A stretch of 64,000 nt of DNA from Flagellimonas lutimaris (GCF_003581615.1 NZ_QXFH01000072.1:62001-126000), one strand, 5' to 3'; positions 25,418 to 34,199 are shown, counted from the stretch's first letter. Notes: generated by a model not told the origin, from the letters alone. A program made the numbers and translations.

Positions 25418-26611
25418 TCACTGGTTTTCCTCAATACGATTATCATCAAAAGCAGAGGGTAGTAATTTAGGTATCAATTTAATGAAAATTGGGAGAAGTA
25501 CCGCTCCACCGGGCAACATAAAAATGGCCAAAGAAGGAATGCTCTTAAAAATATCCAGCAACTGATTTTGTACTTTTTTCTTTTCTTCCGCACTTAAATC
25601 CTTAACAGTTGACTTGGATAAAAGGGCTACCAACTCCCTACTTTCGGTAAGCTCTTTTTTTAATCTTTTGCTATTTCTAAGAATCAGTTTACTCACATTT
25701 TTGGACATCCCATCATAGAATTGAACAGCCAAATTTTTGTTGCTTAGATAGGCAATTTTTTCTTTGTTCTCTTCAAAGAAATTTTCCACAAATTCCAACT
25801 CTAATTCCACCTCTTTTTTGGGCTTGTCAAGATCCTTTCCCAAACCAAAAATATAGTCGGTTTCGGTGTAGTCCAAAGTCTTATCTTCCCATATGGTCAA
25901 GCAGGCCATATCCAAAAAATAATCCCTTTCATTTCCAGTGAAATTTTGATTCAATAGGTCGGAAAAATTACCATCATATTTTGCTTTATCAAGATCAACA
26001 TAAGTTAAAGATGACCCCAACAATTGAATCAATTTTGCATCTGAATCATGGGTCTCTTTGGAGTTGAGTGCATGGTACACAATGTTGATAGTAACATACT
26101 CCAAAAGTTGGGCGTGTTCCATCATGTTTTTTTTACCCCTGAGATAAATTATGAAGATGAGTATATCAACATATAGGAGTGAATTGGTCAAACTATTACC
26201 AAGGGCCCTACTAAAAGTATTGTCGCTCAAATAGATTCTGGAGTCGATTAATTTTTCCAATTGCGATTCTGTTTTGGACCCCGTCAATATCTTGTTCAAA
26301 AATGAAATTCGACTAACATCCAAAGATTGGTAATACTCAAATACTTTATTGACGAAATCTTCAAAATCAGTCTTTCCTACTTCAAAAGTATAGGTAAAGT
26401 ACAGAGCGGTCAGTAAATTGATTTTAGCGATTTCATCCTCACTCAAGGTATGCTCCACCTCAATAAAGGAAGGTATGTTTAAATGAACGCCGTAAACGAA
26501 CCCACTTTTTTTGAGTTCCCCATACAGACTATTGAAATCTTCAAATTTTGAAGATTCTTGTTCTACGAGATGACCAAACTTATTGATCCAGCCGGAGGCA
26601 GAAGGGTTCAT
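25418..26611 (-). CDS. LETM1-related biofilm-associated protein
   Basis: 397 residues, largely helical. The C-terminal segment (about 340-385) has the LETM1-like hydrophobic pattern FKSIPSLAIFMLPGGAVLLPIFIKLIPKLLPSAF; the long N-terminal part (about 1-330) is soluble and alpha-helical. Bacteroidota homologues are usually named LETM1-related biofilm-associated proteins, with little direct functional evidence. LETM1 itself is a mitochondrial inner-membrane ion-exchange factor; transfer of that role is not justified. The gene is monocistronic. Confidence 0.82.
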   Translation of the reverse strand: MNPSASGWINKFGHLVEQESSKFEDFNSLYGELKKSGFVYGVHLNIPSFIEVEHTLSEDEIAKINLLTALYFTYTFEVGKTDFEDFVNKVFEYYQSLDVSRISFLNKILTGSKTESQLEKLIDSRIYLSDNTFSRALGNSLTNSLLYVDILIFIIYLRGKKNMMEHAQLLEYVTINIVYHALNSKETHDSDAKLIQLLGSSLTYVDLDKAKYDGNFSDLLNQNFTGNERDYFLDMACLTIWEDKTLDYTETDYIFGLGKDLDKPKKEVELELEFVENFFEENKEKIAYLSNKNLAVQFYDGMSKNVSKLILRNSKRLKKELTESRELVALLSKSTVKDLSAEEKKKVQNQLLDIFKSIPSLAIFMLPGGAVLLPIFIKLIPKLLPSAFDDNRIEENQ

Positions 26612-26777
26612 TTAAATGTATTAGCACGTCAAAGTAAAACAATTTCTCTGACTTTGATTTACCCAATGTGACTCACTTCGATAAAATAACGTTAAGACAA
26701 TTTTAACATTTAAAAACAAAACCCCTCTTCAAAAGGTTCCGTAGGTAGGGGTGTACAAAACTTAAAAAACAAGTAAC

Positions 26778-27470
26778 ATGAAAAAAACAACGAAATATCT
26801 ATTAGGCTTGGGCGCCTTAGTAATTGGAGCTACCGTATTGGTTTCGGCAGACCATATAGATGCGCCTTCTTCGGCTGGAACCACTGCGGACATCGCCGAT
26901 TTTTATGCTTTTGAACCAAGCGAAGGTTCGGACAACATTGTTTTTGTAGTAGACCTACAATCCAATGTGTTGCCAGAATTGGCTTATGGAACCTTTGACG
27001 AGGATGTACTTACCGAAATCAATATTGATTTGGATGGTGATTTGGTAGAAGACCAAGTGATTCAGGCTATCGCAAGAGATGGCAGAATGTACTTTTTTGG
27101 ACCAATCGCTCCTTCACAAACAGGATTGAGCAGTGAAGTAAACACGGATGCTGCTTTGGGCGATGTGGAAATTTCAGGAGCTACGGCCATTGTGGAGACC
27201 ACTTCAGACGGAGTATCCTTATTTGCTGGACCGAGACAAGATCCATTCTTTTTTGACTTTTTCCAGTTCAACGCGGTGATTTCCCCGGAAACGGATTCTG
27301 CTCCCAGTGGATTTTTACCACCAGAAGAAGCTGCTGACACTTTTGATGGTGCCAATACACTATCAATAGTAGTTGAGATTCCAAATAGTATGTTGGGAGT
27401 TCCAACAGCTACAAACGCCCTTGGACTTTCCGTCTACAAAACTTGGGTGACTACAAACAGAAAACAATAA
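26778..27470 (+). CDS. DUF4331 family secreted protein
   Basis: 230 residues. A signal peptide (about 1-24) ends just before SADHIDAPSS, a DUF4331 hallmark at the mature N-terminus. The domain continues with TADIADFYAFEP, LDGDLVEDQVIQAIARDGRMYFFGP and DPFFFDFFQFNA. Function is unknown; DUF4331 proteins are periplasmic or surface proteins, often in pairs. The second DUF4331-like gene follows 20 bp later, so the two form an operon. The leader carries a 6-bp ACCCCT/AGGGGT dyad with a long spacer of uncertain meaning. Confidence 0.9.
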   Translation: MKKTTKYLLGLGALVIGATVLVSADHIDAPSSAGTTADIADFYAFEPSEGSDNIVFVVDLQSNVLPELAYGTFDEDVLTEINIDLDGDLVEDQVIQAIARDGRMYFFGPIAPSQTGLSSEVNTDAALGDVEISGATAIVETTSDGVSLFAGPRQDPFFFDFFQFNAVISPETDSAPSGFLPPEEAADTFDGANTLSIVVEIPNSMLGVPTATNALGLSVYKTWVTTNRKQ

Positions 27471-27490
27471 GAAACTTTTAAATCGATATT

Positions 27491-28225
27491 ATGAAACTAA
27501 GACAATCAATATATATAACAGCCCTTGTGCTGAGCTTTGGCCTGGTAGTTGGCTGTAGCAGCGACGACAACGGAACTTACATGGACGACGACATGATGAT
27601 GGATGATGACATGATGATGGACGACGATGATATGATGGGCGTTGATTTTACAGGAACATTTGCACAGGTAGACCATTTGGGTCGTCCAGGTATCAATACC
27701 ACTTTGAGTTTTGATATGGAAGGTGAAGCAAGTGTTAAAGATGCACACAACACCACAATTCCTTCGGAAATGGGTGCAACTTTCCAGGCGGGATTCCAAG
27801 CAAGATTAGAGCAATACCACGATGTATATGCTCTTAAATTGGGATTGGACCCTGCAGATGTGAATTACGAAAACAACATCTTAGGATTGGATGCGGCAAC
27901 ACTGACTTCAATTTTGGCTGCTGATGTTTTGGAAGTAGCTCCAGATTTACCAACAACTTACTTTAATCCAGGTACAGACCTTGATAACGATGGTAGTGTA
28001 TTGGTGCCAGACGGAGATGAGGTGGCCCTAACAGGAAGACACCCGAACGATGATATTATTGATGTATCTCTGATCTTATTCTTTGGAGGTATGGAAGGAG
28101 ACCGATTTAGCGGTCAAGACCTTGATGATGATGGAATGGCCGATTTGCCAAGACTAACATCTGACGGTGTTGGGCTAACGGCCAATATTTCAACTACGTT
28201 TCCATATTTGGGAGCTCCTGAGTAA
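27491..28225 (+). CDS. DUF4331-like lipoprotein with Met/Asp-rich N-terminal tract
   Basis: 244 residues. The lipobox is VVGC (C22), followed by CSSDD, which resembles the acidic surface-export signal seen on Bacteroidota lipoproteins. Residues 31-49 are only Met and Asp, encoded by repeated GAC/GAT-ATG codons. The rest resembles DUF4331 (VDHLGRPGINTTLSF, GRHPNDDIIDVSLILFFGG, DLDDDGMADLPRL). It is predicted to work with the preceding DUF4331 protein. The Met/Asp tract could bind metal or simply be a flexible stalk; both are inference. Confidence 0.85.
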   Translation: MKLRQSIYITALVLSFGLVVGCSSDDNGTYMDDDMMMDDDMMMDDDDMMGVDFTGTFAQVDHLGRPGINTTLSFDMEGEASVKDAHNTTIPSEMGATFQAGFQARLEQYHDVYALKLGLDPADVNYENNILGLDAATLTSILAADVLEVAPDLPTTYFNPGTDLDNDGSVLVPDGDEVALTGRHPNDDIIDVSLILFFGGMEGDRFSGQDLDDDGMADLPRLTSDGVGLTANISTTFPYLGAPE

Positions 28226-28241
28226 TTGTTATGAAAAGGAT

Positions 28242-28271
28242 GGGGGAAGGAAACTTTCCTTCCCCCTTATT
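28242..28271 (+). terminator. Hairpin between the DUF4331 pair and the TPR lipoprotein gene
   Basis: A strong 10-bp stem (GGGGGAAGGA/TCCTTCCCCC) has a five-base loop, but the following tract is only TTATTTAATTT. It is probably a partial terminator that lowers expression of the TPR gene relative to the DUF4331 pair. Confidence 0.65.
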
Positions 28272-28292
28272 TAATTTAAAAACAACAACAAG

Positions 28293-29582
28293 ATGAAAAC
28301 TACAATACAATATATCTTTCTGCCACTGGTCCTATTGTTTTTGGCATCGTGTCAGCAAGAAGAAGCAACGTTTAAAACAGACAGCAAGGATTACGATCAA
28401 TTTTTGGCATCCGAACCCGTAAAGCCTACATCTGAATATTTCAAACTTTGGGATAACAAAATAAAACGGGATAGCATGCAGTTGCTTAGTTTGGGCAAGG
28501 TAGCTGGAGAGTACAGCCGTTTTTTTAAAGGAACGGGTGATATAAAATATCTAAAAGATGCCGAGCAATCCCTTAAAAAAGCAATGGAGATTGCCGCTGT
28601 GGGCAAATCGGGATACTTAAGGGCTTTGGCCAGAAATTACATTTCGCAGCACCGTTTTAAAGAGGCTTTGGTTTTGGCGAAAAAAGCAAGAAAATTGGGA
28701 AGTGGCATCAACGAAACACAAAGTTTGTTTTTTGACCTGCACATGGAGTTGGGCAACTACGACCGGGCAAACCAATATTTGGACAGCATCCATAACATGT
28801 CCGATTTTGGATATTTGATTCGTGTGGCAAAATGGAACGACCATAAAGGCGATTTGGATACGGCCATTGAATTTATGGAAAAGGCTATGGCCAAGGCAGA
28901 GTCGTCTAAAAATAGAGGGCTATTACTTTGGTCCTACACCAATCTTGCTGATTTTTATGGGCACGCCGGACGTATCGAAGACTCCTATAACCTATACCTC
29001 AAAGCACTTCAAATAGACCCTCAAAATGCCTATGCGAAAAAAGGAATTGCCTGGATAGTCTATTCCCATGAAAGAAATGGGACTGAAGCCCTTCGGATTT
29101 TGGATTCCATCATGAAAAAGAATAAATCACCGGAATACTATCTGCTAAAAGCTGAAGTTGCTGCTTATCTAAAAGATGATATGCTTAGGGTGCAAGCTTT
29201 GGATGATTATTACAAGACTGTAGAAAACAACAAAGATTACGGAGATATGTACAATGCATACAACGTTGATTTCCTGTTGAGTATGGATGTGCAGCAAAGA
29301 GCCTTTGAGTTGGCACAAGCAGAGGTGAGCAATAGACCTACACCTGAATCTTATGGATGGTTTGCGTACAGTTTACTTCACTTAGGGGAAAAACAAAAAG
29401 CTTTAGAAGTAATAGAACGGCATGTCATAGGAGCCACATACGAACCCGCGATACTTCATCAAGCTGCTGAAATCTATAAGGCCAATGGTGAAAAAGAAAA
29501 AGTTAGCGAGTTAAAACAAGAGTTAATGGGGGCAGCATACGAGCTTGGTCCAGTAAAAGAGGCACAAATAGCGAGTCTTTAA
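28293..29582 (+). CDS. TPR lipoprotein
   Basis: 429 residues. The signal ends LFLASC (C20). The remainder is a helical solenoid with recognisable tetratricopeptide units, for example YLDSIHNMSDFGYLIRVAKWND and then SYNLYLKALQIDPQNAYAKKGIAWI. It lies just downstream of the DUF4331 pair, behind a hairpin, and ends at a strong terminator. It is probably a periplasmic or outer-membrane scaffold for the DUF4331 proteins (inference from conserved adjacency). Confidence 0.85.
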   Translation: MKTTIQYIFLPLVLLFLASCQQEEATFKTDSKDYDQFLASEPVKPTSEYFKLWDNKIKRDSMQLLSLGKVAGEYSRFFKGTGDIKYLKDAEQSLKKAMEIAAVGKSGYLRALARNYISQHRFKEALVLAKKARKLGSGINETQSLFFDLHMELGNYDRANQYLDSIHNMSDFGYLIRVAKWNDHKGDLDTAIEFMEKAMAKAESSKNRGLLLWSYTNLADFYGHAGRIEDSYNLYLKALQIDPQNAYAKKGIAWIVYSHERNGTEALRILDSIMKKNKSPEYYLLKAEVAAYLKDDMLRVQALDDYYKTVENNKDYGDMYNAYNVDFLLSMDVQQRAFELAQAEVSNRPTPESYGWFAYSLLHLGEKQKALEVIERHVIGATYEPAILHQAAEIYKANGEKEKVSELKQELMGAAYELGPVKEAQIASL

Positions 29583-29646
29583 TTTCCCCATCAAAAAACC
29601 TAGGTTGGAGATCATAGCGATCTTAGCTTGGTTGTTGTTTTTAGGT

Positions 29647-29678
29647 ACGCCATGGTTTTTACACCATGGCGTTTTTTT
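29647..29678. terminator. Terminator of the TPR gene, reaching the mscS-like stop codon
   Basis: A 9-bp perfect stem (ACGCCATGG/CCATGGCGT) with an eight-base loop and T7. The T tract overlaps the stop codon of the convergent mechanosensitive-channel gene (29677). Confidence 0.88.
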
Positions 29679-30216
29679 ATTCGTTGGAAATTACTTCCTC
29701 AGCATCTGTTTTTTTCTCTTTTAAAATTTCTATTCCTTTTTGAATGACCAAATTGGTGGGTATGGTTATCTGCTTGCCATCATCTGTTCGCATAAAAAGA
29801 TAAAAACCGCTTATATCCTCAACTTTGCCCGTCCAATCAAAATCTTTGTCCATAACTCGTATTCTATCGCCCAAACGGAGAGGATGATTGAAAAAAAGAA
29901 TCACACTGGCCGTTAAATTGGACAAAATCGACCATTGGGCCACAAAACCAACACCCAATATGGCCAAAATGGAGGATACGAACACCGAAAAATCTTTCCA
30001 ATTCACACCCCATATTAACGAAATGCCCATGAATGCTACCAAATAGAACAGTAAGTTGATCAAATAAAAAATAATTTTTCTACTGTTCATGTCAATGGCG
30101 CTTGTTTTGCCAAATTGTCTAATGGCTCTTTTGCTCAAAGAATTCAGGGCTATAATTATAACCAAAAGAACAATGGTAAATAAAATCTCGGATTTGAAGG
30201 ACATTGGATCAATCAT
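29677..30216 (-). CDS. Small MscS-family mechanosensitive channel
   Basis: 179 residues. Two or three membrane helices are followed by the pore-lining and beta-domain part (FVSSILAILGVGFVAQWSILSNLTASVILFFNHPLRLGDRI, then GKVEDISGFYLFMRTDDGKQITIPTNLV). The C-terminal cage domain of E. coli MscS is absent, as in many short homologues. It would release solutes during osmotic downshock. It is divergent from corA, so two ion/osmotic genes share a 70-bp intergenic region. A start 4 codons later (MSFKS) is possible. Confidence 0.9.
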   Translation of the reverse strand: MIDPMSFKSEILFTIVLLVIIIALNSLSKRAIRQFGKTSAIDMNSRKIIFYLINLLFYLVAFMGISLIWGVNWKDFSVFVSSILAILGVGFVAQWSILSNLTASVILFFNHPLRLGDRIRVMDKDFDWTGKVEDISGFYLFMRTDDGKQITIPTNLVIQKGIEILKEKKTDAEEVISNE

Positions 30217-30236
30217 GGTAGTTCTTAGTAAATTTG
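30204..30236 (+). promoter_or_regulatory. Promoter of corA
   Basis: TTG (30204-30206), a 22-bp spacer and an exact -7 TAAATTTG (30229-30236) lie 50 bp before the corA ATG. The -33 part overlaps the 5' codons of the divergent channel gene. Confidence 0.55.
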
Positions 30237-30286
30237 GTTTAACTTATCAATCTAAACTACGAATAAACCCTTTTACTTTCTAAACC

Positions 30287-31267
30287 ATGAAAACAGATTT
30301 CGAAGAAAATTCATGGGTGATAAATTACTCACCGGACAATTATTATAACCGAAAATTCTCATTACAGGAAGACTTGCAGTTGTCCAAAGGAGATAAATCC
30401 ATCACTTGGGTAAATACTTACGGTTTGGAATATATGGAGGAGTTCAGACGAATGGTAGATGGTAATGATCTGGATGATTTTTTACTTCGATTATTATTGA
30501 ATCAAAAATCGGGCAACAAGGTAATCGTATTGGAGGACCAGCTATTTATAGCCGCCCGAATCTTAAAAACTGAGCATCATAGTATGGAATCCGAACAAAT
30601 GTATTTTGTGATATCCAAAGACTTTAATTGGTGCATACAAGAAAAGAGGGGTGACCATTTTGATTGGATTCGGCAGCGAATATTCGAAAACAAGGGCATT
30701 ATAAGGAAAAAGCGGGCAGATTATCTCCTGTTCTTTATCTTGGAAACCCTGATAACCAATTACAAGGACAAATATGAGGAGAGTGTGGTGATGGAGAACG
30801 CATTGGACGCTATTGTAAAACGGGAGCCTACACCAGAGTTTATGTTCGAGGTGGAACAGAAAAAAGCAATTATTCAAGATTTCAAAAAGGCTTCACACGG
30901 GCTAAGGGATATCATTATAAAGTTAGAAAGGGTAGAGGTAAAGGGATTTCAGGCCAAATACTTTAGTGAGCTCAGGGAACAGATAAATGGCTTGATCGCG
31001 GACATCGATTCCGATATTATGGAATTGGAAAGCCAAATAAACCTGTTTTTTAGTGTACAAGGCCATCGATTGAACGAAGTAATGAAGACCCTGACCATTT
31101 TCTCGGTGGTGTTTATCCCACTCACATTTATGGCAGGTATTTATGGTATGAACTTCGAAAACATGCCGGAATTAAAATGGCCCTACGGATATTTTATCCT
31201 TTTGGGGGTTATGTTGGTTGTTACCGTGATTTCTATCCTCATTTTTAAGCGAAAAAAATGGTTTTAG
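30287..31267 (+). CDS. corA: CorA-family divalent-cation transporter
   Basis: 326 residues. A soluble N-terminal domain and a long stalk helix precede two C-terminal membrane helices. The GMN signature is at 287-289 (GIYGMNFENMPEL), at the end of the first membrane helix. The family forms pentameric Mg2+ (or Co2+, Ni2+) channels. The start MKTDFEENSWVINY fits a family without a signal. A hairpin GGGTA/TACCC (31295-31310) after the stop lacks a T run. Confidence 0.93.
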   Translation: MKTDFEENSWVINYSPDNYYNRKFSLQEDLQLSKGDKSITWVNTYGLEYMEEFRRMVDGNDLDDFLLRLLLNQKSGNKVIVLEDQLFIAARILKTEHHSMESEQMYFVISKDFNWCIQEKRGDHFDWIRQRIFENKGIIRKKRADYLLFFILETLITNYKDKYEESVVMENALDAIVKREPTPEFMFEVEQKKAIIQDFKKASHGLRDIIIKLERVEVKGFQAKYFSELREQINGLIADIDSDIMELESQINLFFSVQGHRLNEVMKTLTIFSVVFIPLTFMAGIYGMNFENMPELKWPYGYFILLGVMLVVTVISILIFKRKKWF

Positions 31268-31314
31268 CAATCAATATTTCTCTATAAATAGATTGGGTAG
31301 GGTATTACCCGTTC

Positions 31315-31365
31315 TTATCCAATGATAAACATCATATTCTTGGCAATTGTCGCTCGGTAGATTTG
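31315..31365 (+). promoter_or_regulatory. ompW-like gene promoter with an upstream Crp/Fnr-type dyad
   Basis: An exact -7 TAGATTTG (31358-31365) is preceded by TTG at 31340 with a short 15-bp spacer. A perfect dyad TTATC-N4-GATAA (31315-31328) lies about 30 bp further upstream and resembles a Crp/Fnr half-site pair. OmpW is oxygen-controlled in enterobacteria; regulation here is conjecture. Confidence 0.4.
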
Positions 31366-31388
31366 TGTCATCATTTTAAAATTAACAC

Positions 31389-32039
31389 ATGATGAGAAAA
31401 AAAATAATAGTAGCAGTAATGGCTTTAATGGGGTTGTCCAATTTGGCAATAGCACAAGATACCCCAGCTGATAATGGAAGCAAGTGGCAATTTAGGTTGA
31501 GAGGAATTGTGGTTTCTCCTGACGAAAGTGCCGATATCGAAGCCATTGGCGGAGATGTTGATATTTCCACTTCCGTTGTTCCTGAGTTCGACATTACCTA
31601 CTTTTTTGATGATAATTGGTCTTTGGAGCTAATCTTGGCGACCACTAAACACGATGTTGAGGCTGTGGGTACTGCTGCAGGTGATATTGATTTGGGAAAT
31701 GTATGGTTATTGCCCCCTACGCTTACGGCCCAGTACCATTTTACAGGAGGTGATTTTGTTCCTTATTTGGGTGCTGGTCCCAATCTAACCCTGTTTTATG
31801 GGGTTGATGAAGGACCAACCGCCGACGATGTTGAGTACGATACAGCTGTTGGCTTTGCATTACAAGGAGGGTTTGACTTTATGCTAAACGATAAATGGTT
31901 CTTGAATTTGGACATTAAAAAGTTGTTCTTGAACACTACCGCCACTGTTGATGCAACCACTGCGTTAGGAGCTACTGTGGACGCTGATGTGGACATCAAC
32001 CCATGGGTATTTGGTGTTGGTGTAGGTATTAAACTTTAA
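31389..32039 (+). CDS. OmpW-family outer-membrane porin
   Basis: 216 residues with a signal peptide (cleavage near NLAIAQ) and an eight-stranded beta-barrel pattern of alternating hydrophobic strands. The OmpW-type block is NVWLLPPTLTAQYHF-plus-PYLGAGPNLTLFYG, and the terminal strand is NPWVFGVGVGIKL. OmpW proteins make narrow hydrophobic channels for small molecules. The start may be the second ATG (31392). It is monocistronic with its own terminator. Confidence 0.9.
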   Translation: MMRKKIIVAVMALMGLSNLAIAQDTPADNGSKWQFRLRGIVVSPDESADIEAIGGDVDISTSVVPEFDITYFFDDNWSLELILATTKHDVEAVGTAAGDIDLGNVWLLPPTLTAQYHFTGGDFVPYLGAGPNLTLFYGVDEGPTADDVEYDTAVGFALQGGFDFMLNDKWFLNLDIKKLFLNTTATVDATTALGATVDADVDINPWVFGVGVGIKL

Positions 32040-32072
32040 TATTCGATTGTTTTTTTAGGTAATTTAAGTTTT

Positions 32073-32110
32073 GAAGGCAGTTTGGTTTATCCGGCTGCCT
32101 TCTTTTTTTT
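32073..32110 (+). terminator. Terminator of the OmpW-family gene
   Basis: GAAGGCAG pairs with CTGCCTTC across a 14-base loop, followed by eight T residues. It lies 9 bp from the convergent anti-sigma gene stop. Confidence 0.8.
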
Positions 32111-32118
32111 GCCTAAAG

Positions 32119-32922
32119 TTAAGAACCTACCGCACCCAAGGTGTACAATTGTTCCAAGGTTGGGGTTTTGCTACCTCCCTCAGGTTCCAACGTAATACCA
32201 AAAGCTTCCGATTCGTTTGCGTTTTCCAAAGTAAAGAGCCTGGTGTCCTGCGACGCAAAATCATCCAACAATCCGATACTGGTAGGGGTAAGCGGGTCCA
32301 ATTTTAATGACCATACTTGATAAGTGAATCCATCAGGTGGTTCGGGAAGTCCCTGTGCATCAATGATTACTTTGCTTTCCTCCTTGTTCCAATACGCTTT
32401 TGCGTAAGATGAAGGGGACACCGTTTGTCCGCCAAGAGCGATCACGGTTACATTTTTATCCCTTATTTGTTGTAATAAAGTTTCTTTACTGGTTATTTCT
32501 TCTTGTGTATCGGTTAGGATATCTTCCAAGCTTTGCTTTTCTTGATTGGTAAGTTCAATTTCCGATTTAAGTTTGGAGTTTTCAGTGTACATCCAGAACA
32601 AGCCTATTGCCAATAAAACAGATGCTGCCCATCCTAAGTAACTGCCCCATGGAGTTCCCTTGCCAGAAGAGGCTTCGGGCGTGAACGGAATTACATCTCC
32701 TAATTCTGCTTTTACCTTGGCAAACCCATCTTGTGGCATTTTTGGCGAAGCTGCCTCTGTAAGCTCGAGAATGGCCTTCTCAATTTCCTCAATTTCTTTT
32801 TTAATTTCCGGATACTGTATGGCATAGTGCTGTACCTCAAGATTTTCTTCAGGGGACAGTTCTCCAGCAACGTAGAGTTCCAATATTCCAGACGCTATGT
32901 ACTCTTTCACATCCATGCTCAT
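32119..32922 (-). CDS. Anti-sigma factor, RskA-like
   Basis: 267 residues. The N-terminal cytoplasmic anti-sigma region (about 1-100) contains the helix ILELYVAGELSPEENLEVQHYAIQYPE, one membrane segment follows (about 104-122), then a coiled coil and a periplasmic RskA domain (VTVIALGGQTVSPSSYAKAYWNKEESKVIIDAQGLPEPPDGFTYQVW). It should hold the sigma factor inactive at the membrane until a periplasmic signal triggers release. Its ATG overlaps the sigma-factor stop (ATGA), so the pair is translationally coupled. Confidence 0.92.
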   Translation of the reverse strand: MSMDVKEYIASGILELYVAGELSPEENLEVQHYAIQYPEIKKEIEEIEKAILELTEAASPKMPQDGFAKVKAELGDVIPFTPEASSGKGTPWGSYLGWAASVLLAIGLFWMYTENSKLKSEIELTNQEKQSLEDILTDTQEEITSKETLLQQIRDKNVTVIALGGQTVSPSSYAKAYWNKEESKVIIDAQGLPEPPDGFTYQVWSLKLDPLTPTSIGLLDDFASQDTRLFTLENANESEAFGITLEPEGGSKTPTLEQLYTLGAVGS

Positions 32923-33446
32923 GCCATATTTTTTCTAATGTTGGAAATACAGCTTCTAATCCTTGTTTTTATCGTGCCAATGGGAGTGTTTAGCTCTTTG
33001 GCAGCTTCCTTTTGTGTATATCCCTTAAAGTAAAGCATATCTATTAGTAAAATGCATTTTTCTTTTAGCCCTTTTAATAAGGACTGAAGACCAATGGTGT
33101 CCATTTTACTGTTTAAATCCTCACCGCTTTCAAAAATACCTACGAGAGAATCTACAGGAAGGTTCTTTTTTTTGTTTTTATGGGTTTTAGAACGCACTTC
33201 ATCGATAGCGGCGTTCCTGGCAATATTCAATATCCAAGTAAAGAAACGACCCTTAGAGGTGTCATATTGGTTCGATTTTTCCCAAATTTTCACAAAAACA
33301 TCTTGACAAATCTCTTGGGAACGCTCCGAATCTTTGACAATTACATTGATTGCCCCACAAATATTTTCAGCATACATGTTGTACAAGGTCTCAAAAGCGA
33401 CCGTATCCTTTTTTTGAAATTGTTGTATGAGGTTGTCCAGATCCAT
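32919..33446 (-). CDS. ECF-type RNA polymerase sigma factor
   Basis: 175 residues with sigma region 2 (about 25-90; SQEICQDVFVKIWEKSNQYDTSKGRFFTWILNIARNAAIDEVRS) and region 4 at about 120-170 (GYTQKEAAKELNTPIGTIKTRIRSCISNI). Regions 1 and 3 are absent, as in ECF sigmas. It pairs with the overlapping anti-sigma gene and belongs to the SigK/RskA-type arrangement. The regulon is unknown; the neighbouring YceI and SodC lipoproteins are candidates but no shared promoter motif is visible. Confidence 0.93.
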   Translation of the reverse strand: MDLDNLIQQFQKKDTVAFETLYNMYAENICGAINVIVKDSERSQEICQDVFVKIWEKSNQYDTSKGRFFTWILNIARNAAIDEVRSKTHKNKKKNLPVDSLVGIFESGEDLNSKMDTIGLQSLLKGLKEKCILLIDMLYFKGYTQKEAAKELNTPIGTIKTRIRSCISNIRKNMA

Positions 33447-33464
33447 TGAAGTTGGCTAAATATA

Positions 33465-33495
33465 TAAAAAAAGAGCTGCTCCTAGCAGCCCTCTT
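33465..33495 (-). terminator. Terminator of the YceI lipoprotein gene
   Basis: On the minus strand, a GGGCTGCT-AGG-AGCAGCTC hairpin with one bulge is followed by seven T residues. It lies only about 20 bp before the sigma-factor start, so the sigma promoter must overlap its 3' part. Confidence 0.78.
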
Positions 33496-33522
33496 CATAA
33501 ATCTTTATTGAAAAGCTATTGC

Positions 33523-34146
33523 TTATTTCTGCTCCAATAAAATAGAACCTTCAATGGCAACATCTTCCCAAGTTTTGCTAACACCATCGGAACCAGTGTG
33601 TAATATCTTGCATGCTTCGTTCAAGGAAGCCAAGGCGTCTAAAGCATTCCATTGCTTCAAGTCCATAACTCCTGAGAAATTTACATGGTTGTCATCTGTG
33701 ATTTCATATTCCATAGGAAGTTCGGTAGACATTCCGTTCATACTCAACTGTACAGCACAACTTTTGTCATCCTTAAAAGTAAAGGTACCTGTAATCGACT
33801 GTGTCTCTGCCATTTTATCAAAAAAGAATTCAATGATTTTTGGGTCCCTTGTCTTTGTTGGGTCATTGGTAAAAAGACTGCTCACAGGGATGGAGAACTC
33901 AAGGCCATCCAATGTTTCCATTGGAGTTTCACCAGCGGTGTATGTTAATTCAACTTCTTGAAAGGTTCCGCCAACGGGAACTTTGTCCGTAGTTTTATAG
34001 GCGGTAAACTGTACATCGGTAGAATCCTCTACAATACTATAGGTTGCAACCGCTTCTTCTGTCTTTTCTTCTTCCTTTTTTGTTTGCTTGCAGCTGAAAG
34101 CGGCTACTAGTAATAGTCCCAATGCAGCAATTTGAATTTTTTTCAT
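33523..34146 (-). CDS. YceI-family lipoprotein
   Basis: 207 residues. The lipobox is AFSC (C19), followed by KQTKKEEEKTEEAV, a charged linker. The YceI lipocalin-like domain follows (VQFTAYKTTDKVPVGGTFQEVEL, later ITGTFTFKDDK, then NVHF-type strands). YceI proteins bind isoprenoid or amphiphilic ligands in the periplasm. The signal and linker are nearly the same as those of the Cu/Zn-SOD encoded just upstream, though the domains are unrelated. Confidence 0.9.
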   Translation of the reverse strand: MKKIQIAALGLLLVAAFSCKQTKKEEEKTEEAVATYSIVEDSTDVQFTAYKTTDKVPVGGTFQEVELTYTAGETPMETLDGLEFSIPVSSLFTNDPTKTRDPKIIEFFFDKMAETQSITGTFTFKDDKSCAVQLSMNGMSTELPMEYEITDDNHVNFSGVMDLKQWNALDALASLNEACKILHTGSDGVSKTWEDVAIEGSILLEQK

Positions 34147-34199
34147 TTCGGATGTTTTAAATTTAGGTCTAAGTTAGTCATTATTCAAAGGGCTGTCAA

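Noticed and set aside
26720..26751. ACCCCT/AGGGGT dyad in the DUF4331 leader
   Set aside because: The spacer is long (about 20 bp), no second copy is seen, and six-base arms are weak evidence for an operator or riboswitch.
31295..31310. GGGTA/TACCC hairpin as a corA terminator
   Set aside because: The stem is five bases and is followed by GTTCTTATC without a T run.
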